Below are positions 8,955 to 17,485 of a stretch of DNA of 43,487 bases, piece by piece. The DNA is from Sneathiella sp. (GTDB lineage Bacteria > Pseudomonadota > Alphaproteobacteria > Sneathiellales > Sneathiellaceae). The notes under the pieces are model-generated. The model was given only the letters and a program-made list of their open reading frames with translations, was not told where the DNA came from and did no database searches. The first letter of the stretch is position 1. Each line of letters opens with the position of its first letter. A program made the position numbers and the translations under genes. The stretch is taken from NCBI GenBank assembly GCA_017643685.1, contig JAEPMY010000020.1, positions 1 through 43,487 on the forward strand, given 5' to 3'.

Positions 8955-9195
8955 CCGCCAGTATACTCCATCAAATTAATTCACAATACTTTCCGCGATT
9001 CGCAGATTGTTACAAAGATTATCCTAATCTTCTAAGAAAATTGTTTATATTTTTTAAATCATGCGCCTTTGGCGAAATGTGCTTGCATCAATTAGCGGTT
9101 TTGGATTTTATAAGCGAACCAAATTCGCATATGTGTAACTGCTTGGAGCGCATCTGAGCATCTAGAAAATAATAAAAAAAAGAAAAGGATAAACC

Positions 9196-9969
9196 ATGCG
9201 AAACCCAATGAGCCTTGAGGGGCACAACGTCATTGTAACCGGTGCGGCACAAGGGATCGGCGAAGCCGTTTCAAGGCTTATCGTAGATCTTGGCGGTAAA
9301 GCCATTATGGTGGATATGCAGGCTGATAAACTGGAAGCTCTTGCTAATGATCTGGGTGCGGATAATGCGGAAGTGCACGTTGGCTCCGTCGCAGATCCGG
9401 GATTTGTTCAGCAGATGGTTGATACAAGTGTGGCCAAAAATGGCGAAATCCATGGTCTTGTGAATAATGCTGGCATTGTCCGTGCTGCAATGGCAGTGAA
9501 AATGCCGATCCAGACGTGGCAAGATGTGATTGATGTGAATCTATCCGGCGTTTTCTATTGTCTACAAGCCGTTGGTCGTCACATGTGTGAGCGGGCAGAG
9601 GCGGGAGATGATGCGCCGGCTTCTATTGTGAATATCTCATCTGACGCTGGTCGCCGTGGCACTATTGGTCAAATCAACTATGGTGCCGCAAAATCAGGTG
9701 TTATGGGCCTGACCATGAGTGCAGCGCGTGAGTGGGCGGCGAAGCAGATCCGCGTAAATTCCATCTGTTTTGGTGTGATTGAGACCGAGATGACCGAAAC
9801 CATTCGGTCGGACAAATTCCGTGACGGCGTGATGGCCCAAATTCCGATGCGCCGCTTCTCTGATCCTGAAGAAGTGTCACAGCCTGTTTGTTTCCTGCTG
9901 TCGAAAGCTGCAGGTTACGTGACAGGGCAACATCTGTCTGTAAACGGTGGTTACACAATTGGGGTCTAA
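9196..9969 (+). CDS. SDR family NAD(P)-dependent oxidoreductase (FabG-like)
   Basis: A 257-residue classical short-chain dehydrogenase. It has the dinucleotide-binding TGAAQGIG, the NNAG motif, a catalytic Ser in VNISSDAG and the Tyr-x-x-x-Lys pair in INYGAAKSG, ending with the usual YVTGQHLSVNGGYT. The catalytic set is complete. Many such proteins are labelled 3-oxoacyl-ACP reductase but act on other alcohols or ketones; the substrate is not deducible. AAAGGAT lies 5 nt before the ATG. It is convergent with the mlrC-type gene 19 nt away, with no clear hairpin between them. Confidence 0.9.
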   Translation: MRNPMSLEGHNVIVTGAAQGIGEAVSRLIVDLGGKAIMVDMQADKLEALANDLGADNAEVHVGSVADPGFVQQMVDTSVAKNGEIHGLVNNAGIVRAAMAVKMPIQTWQDVIDVNLSGVFYCLQAVGRHMCERAEAGDDAPASIVNISSDAGRRGTIGQINYGAAKSGVMGLTMSAAREWAAKQIRVNSICFGVIETEMTETIRSDKFRDGVMAQIPMRRFSDPEEVSQPVCFLLSKAAGYVTGQHLSVNGGYTIGV

Positions 9970-9988
9970 CCACCGCTTTATTATTTGA

Positions 9989-11518
9989 TTATTGAGGCCA
10001 AGTTGTATCCGCATCCAGCGGATAGCTTGGCCTTGGTAGATGTCGAAATGGCCAGCGGGCATGGACCGGGCTGGTCAATCCACCTGTGTCAATTTCATAG
10101 ACACGATCCGGTGTGAACCAGCTTGCAAATCCCGCGCGGAAATGGCCGCGAGATTTAACAACGACGGTTTTAGCCTTATCAATATCAAGTCCCATCATAT
10201 GGAAAAAAACCGGATCAGCAGTTTGGGTCCGGTCTGTAATAACGACCACCGTAATCCCACCAATTTGTAGTGCGGCAGACGGCCCAAGAACCATGCGGCG
10301 CCCGGCTGTCATTCCTTGCTCGCCAACTACATTTCCATCATGCAGGGCGACAACTTTTGCTTCAGCTTCTAAAGGTAGATCCCACTGGGCCCACGATAGG
10401 GATGTGTCTTGGCTTCTATTGAATTTAGCAAGGAAGCTCCCTTCGACACCAACTTGATGTGCTTCAGCTGCCAATTCTGGATCGCACAAGGAGCCAACAA
10501 GGCAATCTTCAACTTTCGCTGCGTGTAGTGCCGCCAGCAATTCGGTGGTGCGGCCACTGCCACCTCCGCCCGGGTTGTCGCCTGCGTCAGAGAAAATAAT
10601 TGGAGCACGCCCCGCGGCGTTTGCAAGTGCAACACCGTCTTCAACTGACGTCAGTGTTCTGACGAAGCGATCCCTCCAGGACCATGCTTGTTCAGCAAGT
10701 TCAGTTGCAAGGGCTTTCGCAACTTCCGCCTTTTCGCGCGCGGTAACAAGTATACTGATCCCGTTGTCCGGTGTGTCGGCAAACATGAAGTTGCCAAAAA
10801 TGGAGACGTTGAGAATTTCGCTGCGATGTTCTGCCTGACGGCGTTGCCCTAAGTCAATCAGGGCGCCATAGGGGCCTTCTGAGGTGAGCAAGGTGACTGA
10901 TGCCGGGACCAATGGCAGTTTGATATGCTCCATCTTCGGAAGGGTGCCCGCCGCAAGGCAACGGCGAATAGAGAAAGCAGCTTCTTCACCGCGTTCAATC
11001 ATGTCCACATGAGGGTTGGTTCGATACCCGATGATCAGATCACATGCCTCTGCCATACGCGCAGAAATATTCGCGTGCAGATCAAGAGTGGTAACGATCA
11101 TAACATCTGGGCCTACAATTTCACGAACACGGGCCATCAACAGCCCATCCGGATCGTGGTCATGTTCAGCTACCATCGCGCCGTGGTTGCAGATATAAAC
11201 CGCGTCTACCGGCCCTGCTTCTTTCAGCATGTTTTCGGCGGTGGAGATAACCTCTTCAATGACGGCCTCCCGTACAGCTCCTGACGGATGGCATGCAGCT
11301 AGGATGCAAGGGACTGGCTCCCAAGGGCCGGTGGCATCCATGGCGCGGACAAAAGCCGCGAATTCTGTTGCCAGTTTTGGCGCTTTTGCACGCGCTTCTT
11401 CCATCAACGGGTTGCCCTGTAACCAGGTTAGTGATTGGAAATCTTCTTTTTCTGCGGGTTTGGCAAAACGGTTGGATTCTAGAATTGCGCCAAGCAATGC
11501 CACTTTGGGCGTTTTCAT
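9989..11518 (-). CDS. M81 family metallopeptidase (MlrC/microcystinase C-like)
   Basis: A 509-residue protein of the M81 family, whose founder MlrC degrades linearised microcystin products; most members act on unknown substrates. Visible family segments are ESNRFA near the start, CNHGAMVAEHDHDPDG, the putative metal-binding TLDLHANIS, GYRTNPHVDMIERGE, and the glycine-rich FSDAGDNPGGGGSGRT. No signal peptide, so probably cytoplasmic. AAGG lies 8 nt before the ATG. A LysR regulator gene lies upstream on the same strand, and the 191-nt gap contains short inverted repeats. It could belong to a catabolic unit with the nearby SDRs, but that is only positional. Confidence 0.88.
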   Translation of the reverse strand: MKTPKVALLGAILESNRFAKPAEKEDFQSLTWLQGNPLMEEARAKAPKLATEFAAFVRAMDATGPWEPVPCILAACHPSGAVREAVIEEVISTAENMLKEAGPVDAVYICNHGAMVAEHDHDPDGLLMARVREIVGPDVMIVTTLDLHANISARMAEACDLIIGYRTNPHVDMIERGEEAAFSIRRCLAAGTLPKMEHIKLPLVPASVTLLTSEGPYGALIDLGQRRQAEHRSEILNVSIFGNFMFADTPDNGISILVTAREKAEVAKALATELAEQAWSWRDRFVRTLTSVEDGVALANAAGRAPIIFSDAGDNPGGGGSGRTTELLAALHAAKVEDCLVGSLCDPELAAEAHQVGVEGSFLAKFNRSQDTSLSWAQWDLPLEAEAKVVALHDGNVVGEQGMTAGRRMVLGPSAALQIGGITVVVITDRTQTADPVFFHMMGLDIDKAKTVVVKSRGHFRAGFASWFTPDRVYEIDTGGLTSPVHARWPFRHLPRPSYPLDADTTWPQ

Positions 11519-11709
11519 CAGGTTACCTTCTCTGCAGTAGATGCGGATTTGATTGTTATTATGAAATTTGACGGCTTTAATTGGTATATTGCAATTAGAG
11601 ATTTGTCTAGTTGGCTGTCAGCGAATACAAGGGTGCTAACGTGTATAATATTGATTTTTAATAAATATCTTGTTTTCCAAAATGGAAAAATAGATTGCTT
11701 TAAAACAGT

Positions 11710-12588
11710 TTACCCCGTGGTTAACGATTGCTGCGCTTCTTCAAAAAACCAAGTTGATATGGCGTGGATGAGTTTGTCGTCCAAAGCTTTTGTTGGCACG
11801 AGCAGATAGTAGCCTTTACCTATTTCTTCTGGCGCGGACCAAATATCTATCAATTTGCCGTTTGTAATATCTCGCTGGATCAGAAGACGCGGGGCAAGGG
11901 CAATTCCTTGGCCATTTGCCGCTGCATCCATCGCCAGCGCAGTTTGATTGAAGTTGTAAATGCGACCTGTTGGTGAAATGGATGCTTGTTTCAGAAGCTG
12001 TATCCAATGCCCGTGACCATCCTGCAACAGATCGTGTTTTGCCAGGCTGCGTAACGTGTGTGCCTTGCTAGCTGCTGGATGGTCTGGTGCGGCAACAGCG
12101 GTCAAACTTAGAGGCGAAATTTGTTGGGCTGTTATGTTTGGAATTTCCGGTTGGTCACCGATCCGAATGGCAAGGCTAATACCATCATTTTCGAAGTTGG
12201 CTTTTGTTTCACTCGCGATAGTTTGAATTTCAATATTAGGCAATTGATCGGCAAGGCTCTTAAGCCTCGGGACGAACCATTTCGACGCAAAAGACGGGGG
12301 GAGGCTGATTTTAAAAACGTCTTTAGGGGCAGATAGGGCCCGAGTGGCGTCGTCAATTTCCCTTAGAGATTTATGAATTTGCGCAAAATATGTCTCCCCC
12401 GCTTCAGTCAAGCTTAAACCGCGAGCGTGGCGGTCAAAGAGAGCTGTGCCAAGATCCATTTCAAGTTGGCGAATGCGCTGCGCCACTGCGCCTTGCGTGA
12501 CGTTTAGTTCAAGCGAGGCTTTTCGAAAGTTTAGGTGCCGCGCGGCAGCATCAAAGACGCGAAGGCTGTTCAAGTTCAGGAGGTGCAT
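11710..12588 (-). CDS. LysR family transcriptional regulator (GcvA-like)
   Basis: A 292-residue LysR-type regulator. The N-terminal winged helix-turn-helix spans about residues 5-65 (SLRVFDAAARHLNFRKAS, VTQGAVAQRIRQLE, LFDRHARGLSLTEAG), resembling the GcvA subgroup. The rest is the periplasmic-binding-like effector domain (GISLAIRIGD, LTAVAAPDH, GQGIALAPRLL). The ligand is unknown. It is divergent from the second SDR across 107 nt and lies upstream of the mlrC-type gene on the same strand; LysR proteins usually control a neighbouring divergent gene, so either is a plausible target. There is no strong ribosome site before the ATG. Confidence 0.9.
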   Translation of the reverse strand: MHLLNLNSLRVFDAAARHLNFRKASLELNVTQGAVAQRIRQLEMDLGTALFDRHARGLSLTEAGETYFAQIHKSLREIDDATRALSAPKDVFKISLPPSFASKWFVPRLKSLADQLPNIEIQTIASETKANFENDGISLAIRIGDQPEIPNITAQQISPLSLTAVAAPDHPAASKAHTLRSLAKHDLLQDGHGHWIQLLKQASISPTGRIYNFNQTALAMDAAANGQGIALAPRLLIQRDITNGKLIDIWSAPEEIGKGYYLLVPTKALDDKLIHAISTWFFEEAQQSLTTG

Positions 12589-12695
12589 ATCAACTCAGTC
12601 AATAGATTTTCTACACCCTCTCACCAATAATGATGATTGGTCAAGGGGTTTTGTTGCCCTCATATCTGTGGAAACACATTTTACGGAGGCAGAGC

Positions 12696-13397
12696 ATGTC
12701 AGAAAAAGTTGCTGTTATTACAGCAGGTGGAAGCGGAATGGGGGCCGGTGCGGCGCGTCAACTTGCTGAAGCTGGGTTTAAAGTCGCGATCCTTTCCTCA
12801 TCAGGTAAAGGAGAGGTATTGGCGAAAGAACTGGGTGGTATGGGGTTCACAGGCTCCAATCTTGAAGCAAAAGATCTGGAAGCTTTTGTTGACCAGGTTT
12901 TAGCTGAATGGGGACGGATTGATGTTCTCGTAAATTCAGCGGGGCATGGACCCAAGGGGGATATCCTGGATATTAGTGATGAAGATTGGCATTTAGGGAT
13001 GGACTATTACCTAATGAATGTCATTCGGCCAACTCGTCTTGTGGTTCCGCATATGATTAAAAATGGTGGTGGCGCGATTATTAATATTTCAACGTTCGCT
13101 GTGTTTGAGCCGGACCCGCTTTTCCCTACGTCTGGCGTTTTTCGGGCTGGCCTCGCTTCTTTCTCAAAGCTTGTTGCCGATAAATATGCGAAAGACAACA
13201 TCCGTGTGAACAATGTTCTGCCCGGATTTATTGACAGTCTACCAGAAACAGAAGATCGGCTTGCCCGCATCCCGATGGAGCGTTACGGCAAAACAGAAGA
13301 AGTGTCCGCATTGATTAGCTATCTGGCATCTGATGCGGCAGCATATGTTACAGGGCAGAATATTCGGATTGATGGTGGGGTAACTCGCGCCCTTTAA
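12696..13397 (+). CDS. SDR family protein with altered active site
   Basis: A 233-residue short-chain dehydrogenase fold. It has an SDR cofactor loop (ITAGGSGMGAG), NSAGHG in place of NNAG, a Ser (about 132) in INISTF, and a normal C-terminal end (YVTGQNIRIDGGVTRAL). At the place of the Tyr-x-x-x-Lys pair, aligned from the conserved NIRVNNVLPGF segment, the sequence reads TSGVFRAG, so Tyr appears to be Ser146 and Lys appears to be Arg150. Such non-canonical SDRs exist, so it is not a broken gene. I start it at ATG 12696 because GGAGG lies 6 nt upstream; an earlier in-frame ATG at 12630 has no such site. Divergent from lysR. Confidence 0.85.
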   Translation: MSEKVAVITAGGSGMGAGAARQLAEAGFKVAILSSSGKGEVLAKELGGMGFTGSNLEAKDLEAFVDQVLAEWGRIDVLVNSAGHGPKGDILDISDEDWHLGMDYYLMNVIRPTRLVVPHMIKNGGGAIINISTFAVFEPDPLFPTSGVFRAGLASFSKLVADKYAKDNIRVNNVLPGFIDSLPETEDRLARIPMERYGKTEEVSALISYLASDAAAYVTGQNIRIDGGVTRAL

Positions 13398-13466
13398 CGA
13401 AGAATATCTGTTTGAAAATCTGAAGCTTGAGGGTAAGACAGAGGCAGGTTTATAAGGAATATATAG

Positions 13467-13982
13467 ATGTCTCTGTCCCCCCTCTCTCTCATCATCGGTC
13501 CCGATCCAATTTTCCGCAAAAAAGCGCAATCGGTTGAAAATGTAGATGAGAATGTGGTGGCCAAGGCCAAAGGACTGAGGGATCTCTTGAAACGGGAGAA
13601 AGGTGTTGGGATCGGTGCCAATATGGCGGGTCTGCTGGATCGGATTATTGTGGTTGACCTGCCCGGCAGCGATGTGATGATGCCGCTATACATGATTAAC
13701 CCCGAAATCACCGAGAAATCTGAAGAAACGCAGTCTTATGAGGAGGCGTCTCTCAGCTTTCCGGGTGTTTCTGCAGAAATTAAGCGGCCGGCAAAAATTA
13801 CGGTTCACTATCTTGATTTAAATGCCGAGCAACAAAATCTCACAGCTATTGGTTTTCTTGCGACAGTCATTCAACATGAAGTTGATTATCTGGATGGTGT
13901 GCTGTTTTTTGATCATTTGTCAAAACTCAAGCGGGATGCTCTGCTTCGTAAATATAAGAAATTGCGGAAGGTTGATGGCTAA
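13467..13982 (+). CDS. Peptide deformylase-like protein lacking the metal-site residues
   Basis: A 171-residue protein with the peptide deformylase fold: the size, the start PLSLIIGPDPIFRKKAQSV, the three motif regions and their spacing all fit. True deformylases remove the N-formyl group from new proteins using a metal held by one Cys and two His. Here motif 1 is GVGIGANM (Met53 for the usual Gln), motif 2 is EASLS (Ser95 for the Cys), and motif 3 is HEVDY (Tyr141 for the second His; His137 and Glu138 are kept). It should therefore not bind the metal in the normal way and is probably a pseudoenzyme or has a different role. It lies 69 nt after the SDR, possibly in one unit. Confidence 0.85.
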   Translation: MSLSPLSLIIGPDPIFRKKAQSVENVDENVVAKAKGLRDLLKREKGVGIGANMAGLLDRIIVVDLPGSDVMMPLYMINPEITEKSEETQSYEEASLSFPGVSAEIKRPAKITVHYLDLNAEQQNLTAIGFLATVIQHEVDYLDGVLFFDHLSKLKRDALLRKYKKLRKVDG

Positions 13983-14164
13983 CTTGCCGATTGTTTGACT
14001 GCAAATAAAACCAAAAAGTGTATGTCGTTTAATTGGTTAAAGGGCACAGCCAGTGGATTCTTCAAAATAAATCTTTGCATTTAAGTGAAATTTGTTCTGT
14101 TATTACCCGGTAAAGAAGAACAAATCGCCACCCCCAGCATGGGAGGTGGGAAAGGGGTTTTTTG

Positions 14165-15175
14165 ATGAAAGCACTGAAGAAGCTTGTTGCTGGTGCAGCA
14201 GTTGCTGCGTCCGTTCTCGGTATTGCAACAGTTGCCTCCGCGCAGGACATTAAATTTTTCACCATCGGTACAGGTGGAACAGCATATACTTACTATCCAG
14301 TTGGTGGTGTTATTGCCAACGCAATCTCCAAACCACCAGGGTCACGTGAGTGTGGTAAGGGCGGTAGCTGTGGCGTTGATGGTCTGATCGCTTCAGCCGT
14401 GTCTTCCCGTGGTTCCGTGGACAATGTGAACGCGATTATGTCTGGTCTTCGTAACTCTGGCTTCGCGCAGTCCGACGTTGCATATTGGGCATATACCGGT
14501 ACAGGTACAATGGAAGGCAAAGAGGCTGCAAAAGATCTGCGGACAATCGCTGCCTTGTTTGAAGAGCATATTCACCTGATCGCCCGCGCAGACAGTGGCA
14601 TCAACTCTGTTGCTGATCTGAAAGGCAAAGTTGTCTCTCTGGATGAGCCAGGCTCCGGTACATATGTGGATGCCAAATTGATCCTTGAAGCAAACGGGAT
14701 GAGCGTTAAAGACGTTACTGCGGAAGCACTTAAAGGCAATGCAGCTTCTGAAGCTCTGCGTAACGGTAAGATTGATGCTTATTTTGTCGTGGCCGGTTAT
14801 CCAACAGGTTCTATCGTTGAGCTGGCATCTGCTGAAAAAATCAAGCTGGTTCCTATCGATGGTGCAGCTGCTAAATCTCTGAGCGATAAGTATGGCTTCT
14901 TCTCTCAGAGCGCAATTCCAGCAGGAACATATGAAGGCGTTGATGCAACAAACACTGTTGCTGTTGGTGCCCAGTGGTTTACAAGCGCCAAAGAAGACGA
15001 AGAGGTGATCTACAACATCACAAAAGCTTTGTGGAACAAAGAGTCCCGGAAGCTTCTGGACGTTGGTCATGCAAAGGGTAAAAGCATCACAATGGAGAGC
15101 GCTCTCTCCGGTGTTGGTGTGCCTTTGCACCCAGGTGCTGAGAAATTCTATAAAGAAGCAGGTCTGATTAAGTAA
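14165..15175 (+). CDS. TAXI family TRAP transporter solute-binding protein
   Basis: A 336-residue periplasmic binding protein. Residues 1 to about 27 are a clear Sec signal peptide ending in VASAQ. The mature start KFFTIGTGGTAYTYYPVGG and the segments SVDNVNAIMSG, QSDVAYWAYTGTG, LFEEHIHLIARADSGI and GSGTYVDAKLILEANGM are typical of TAXI proteins, which capture a solute (often glutamate or another carboxylate) for a fused TRAP permease. ATG 14165 is used; AAAGGGG lies about 7 nt upstream, directly after a GC-rich hairpin (14128-14149). The internal segment SRECGKGGSCGVDG holds a Cys pair that could form a disulfide. Partner permease lies downstream after a hairpin. Confidence 0.93.
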   Translation: MKALKKLVAGAAVAASVLGIATVASAQDIKFFTIGTGGTAYTYYPVGGVIANAISKPPGSRECGKGGSCGVDGLIASAVSSRGSVDNVNAIMSGLRNSGFAQSDVAYWAYTGTGTMEGKEAAKDLRTIAALFEEHIHLIARADSGINSVADLKGKVVSLDEPGSGTYVDAKLILEANGMSVKDVTAEALKGNAASEALRNGKIDAYFVVAGYPTGSIVELASAEKIKLVPIDGAAAKSLSDKYGFFSQSAIPAGTYEGVDATNTVAVGAQWFTSAKEDEEVIYNITKALWNKESRKLLDVGHAKGKSITMESALSGVGVPLHPGAEKFYKEAGLIK

Positions 15176-15190
15176 TCAGTCTTGATGAAT

Positions 15191-15225
15191 AAGGCCCCGA
15201 ATGTGCAGAACGTTCGGGGCTTTTT
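15191..15225 (+). terminator. Terminator/attenuator between TAXI binding protein and permease
   Basis: An 11-bp stem with one G-U pair (15191-15201 with 15213-15223), an 11-nt loop and a following T run. It lies inside the transport operon, so it probably lets most transcripts end after the binding-protein gene while some read through to the permease. Confidence 0.8.
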
Positions 15226-15252
15226 GTATTTGGATTTGTAGGGAAATCACAA

Positions 15253-17289
15253 ATGTCAGCCCAAAAAACAGATGATGGAACTCTCACCCCGGAAGAGTTG
15301 ATCGAGCTGGAACGCCGGTATGATCCGGAAAGTAACTTTCGCGCGATAGGCCCAAAGATGGCACTGTTTCTATCAGGTATTTTGGTGGCCATGTCGGTTT
15401 ACCATTTCTATGCCTCAGGCTTTGGATTGATCCGCGAATTGTTGCACAGGGGCATTCATCTGTCTTTCGTGTTGGGACTTGTGTTTTTCCTATACGCCTT
15501 GATGAAAGGCGGCGAGCCGGGCAAACCTAAAACCGGATGGTTCCGGTTCGGGGGTGTGGATATACAGGATATTATTCTGGGATGTCTTGCTGTGGCGGCA
15601 GCGCTGTATCTGCCTCTCCTGCCGCCTGAACAAGTGGCCGAACGGGTTGGCAATCCCTCCGGCTTTGACGTGGTAATGGGGTCAGCGCTTCTTCTTTTGA
15701 CTTTGGAAGCAACCCGCAGGTCAGTTGGACCAACGCTTCCTTTGATTGCGTTGATCTTTATCGCATTTGCAATATTTGGGCCGTATGCACCGGGCGCTTT
15801 GAAGCATGGCGGGGCCTCCTGGACTGGTCTGATTAATCATATCTATATGACTAATCAGGGCATTTACGGCATCGCAATCGGTGTAATGGCGCAGTATGTA
15901 TTTCTGTTTATTCTATTTGGAGTGCTTGCGACCAAAATTGGTCTTGGGCAGCTTTTCATTGATTTAGCGATGGTGATTGCGGGGCGTTTTTCTGGTGGCC
16001 CTGCAAAGGTGGCGATCTTTGCTTCCGCATTTATGGGCAGTATTTCAGGGTCTTCAATTGCGAACACGGTGACGACCGGGGCGCTGACTATTCCAGCAAT
16101 GAAGCGAATTGGGTATCCTGCCCGATTTTCAGCCGCGGTAGAGGCGACAGCCTCTACAGGTGGGCAGATTACGCCGCCAATTATGGGTGCTGCAGCGTTT
16201 ATCATGGTGGAGTATCTTGAAATTCCGCTTCGGGATATTCTTGCCGCCGCCCTATTCCCGGCGCTTCTGCATTACTTTGGTATTTTTATCATGGTCCATC
16301 TGGAAGCCAAGAAGCTTGGCCTTCGGGGCTTGTCAGGCGCTGAGTTGCCAAAACTATTTTTGGTTTTGAAAGAGCATTGGCTGGCTCTCGCGCCTTTGAT
16401 TGTGCTGGTCTACTTTATTCTGGCAGGGCGAACACCGGACTTTGCGGCCGTTTATGGTATTATTGCGTGCGTCGTGGTCGGGTTTCTCAAACCTAAAAAT
16501 CGCCTGTCCTTGAAAGATTTGTGGGATGGTTTGGGCGCTGGCGCAAGAAGTACGATTGCTGTCGGGGCTGCTGCTGCTTGTGTGGGCATTATCGTTGGGG
16601 TTGTCACCTTGACAGGTGTTGGGTTCCGTCTTGGATACGTGGTTGTGCAAACCGCAACGGATATTGGTGCATTTTTCGGGACAACCTGGCCTTTCAGTTT
16701 CTTTGAGGTGCCTCAGTGGGCGCTTTTCTTCTCACTTCTTTTAGTGGCGATCGCTTGTATCTTTATGGGCGCAGGTATTCCAACCACGGCAACCTATATC
16801 ATTCTGGTTGCGGTCGCGGGACCGGCCCTCGCGACCTTGCAAGTGGAGCCGTTGGTTGCCCATTTCTTTGTCTTTTACTACGGGGTTCTTGCGGATATTA
16901 CACCACCTGTGGCTCTTGCAGCTTATGCGGCGTCGGGCATCGCCGGATCTAATCCATTCCAGACAGGCAATACGGCGTTTCGTCTTGGTATTGCCAAAGC
17001 GCTTGTCCCCTTTGTTTTTGTCTATTCACCCGCATTGTTGTTGGTGACAGACGGATTTACCTGGTCTGAATTTTTTGTCACGCTAACGGGCGTCATGGCA
17101 GGGATCAGTTTCTTAGGTATCGCGTTTACGGGCTATTTCCTCGCGCCGATGTCGCAGCTAGAGAGATGGTATGTGGGTCTTGCGTCACTTTTATTTGTGA
17201 CGCCGGGCCTGACAACGATGAGTATCGGTGCCGTTCTGTTAAGCCCGATCTTGATCCGTCAGTATCTACAATCAAGAGCGGCGATATAA
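15253..17289 (+). CDS. TRAP transporter permease, fused small and large subunits (TAXI type)
   Basis: A 678-residue inner-membrane protein in which the 4-helix DctQ-like and 12-helix DctM-like parts are joined, the usual arrangement for TAXI-type TRAP systems. It is a sodium- or proton-driven secondary importer fed by the preceding periplasmic protein. The N-terminal ~45 residues are polar (DGTLTPEELIELERRYDPES); helices follow almost without break. Conserved DctM segments include FMGSISGSSIANTVTTGA, ATASTGGQITPPIMGAAAFIM, FMGAGIPTTATYIILV and ADITPPVALAAYAASGIAG. The ATG lies 77 nt after the binding-protein stop, past the hairpin. A UUCG-loop terminator follows. Confidence 0.94.
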   Translation: MSAQKTDDGTLTPEELIELERRYDPESNFRAIGPKMALFLSGILVAMSVYHFYASGFGLIRELLHRGIHLSFVLGLVFFLYALMKGGEPGKPKTGWFRFGGVDIQDIILGCLAVAAALYLPLLPPEQVAERVGNPSGFDVVMGSALLLLTLEATRRSVGPTLPLIALIFIAFAIFGPYAPGALKHGGASWTGLINHIYMTNQGIYGIAIGVMAQYVFLFILFGVLATKIGLGQLFIDLAMVIAGRFSGGPAKVAIFASAFMGSISGSSIANTVTTGALTIPAMKRIGYPARFSAAVEATASTGGQITPPIMGAAAFIMVEYLEIPLRDILAAALFPALLHYFGIFIMVHLEAKKLGLRGLSGAELPKLFLVLKEHWLALAPLIVLVYFILAGRTPDFAAVYGIIACVVVGFLKPKNRLSLKDLWDGLGAGARSTIAVGAAAACVGIIVGVVTLTGVGFRLGYVVVQTATDIGAFFGTTWPFSFFEVPQWALFFSLLLVAIACIFMGAGIPTTATYIILVAVAGPALATLQVEPLVAHFFVFYYGVLADITPPVALAAYAASGIAGSNPFQTGNTAFRLGIAKALVPFVFVYSPALLLVTDGFTWSEFFVTLTGVMAGISFLGIAFTGYFLAPMSQLERWYVGLASLLFVTPGLTTMSIGAVLLSPILIRQYLQSRAAI

Positions 17290-17294
17290 AACTG

Positions 17295-17318
17295 AAAAGG
17301 GGCTTCGGCCCCTTTTTT
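17295..17318 (+). terminator. Terminator of the TRAP transporter operon
   Basis: Nine-bp stem (17295-17303 with 17308-17316) capped by a TTCG tetraloop, with a run of T on its 3' side, 6 nt after the permease stop codon. A textbook intrinsic terminator. Confidence 0.9.
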
Positions 17319-17485
17319 GATGAAAATAAAAATATAATTTAGAAAAATAAAATGAATCATAGCCAATCCCCTTTTAGGCATGTTACCGTTTTTTGACGGC
17401 TTTGTGGGGGCAAGCTAGATCCTTATCAGTACATGTTTTCCTACTTGTCCTGTCAGAGTCTTCTGAAAATTGACAGGGGGAAAAT

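Noticed and set aside
14393-15130. Long reading frame antisense to the TAXI binding-protein gene
   Set aside because: Its translation is Cys/His-rich with no family resemblance, and the plus-strand gene has a signal peptide and clear homology.
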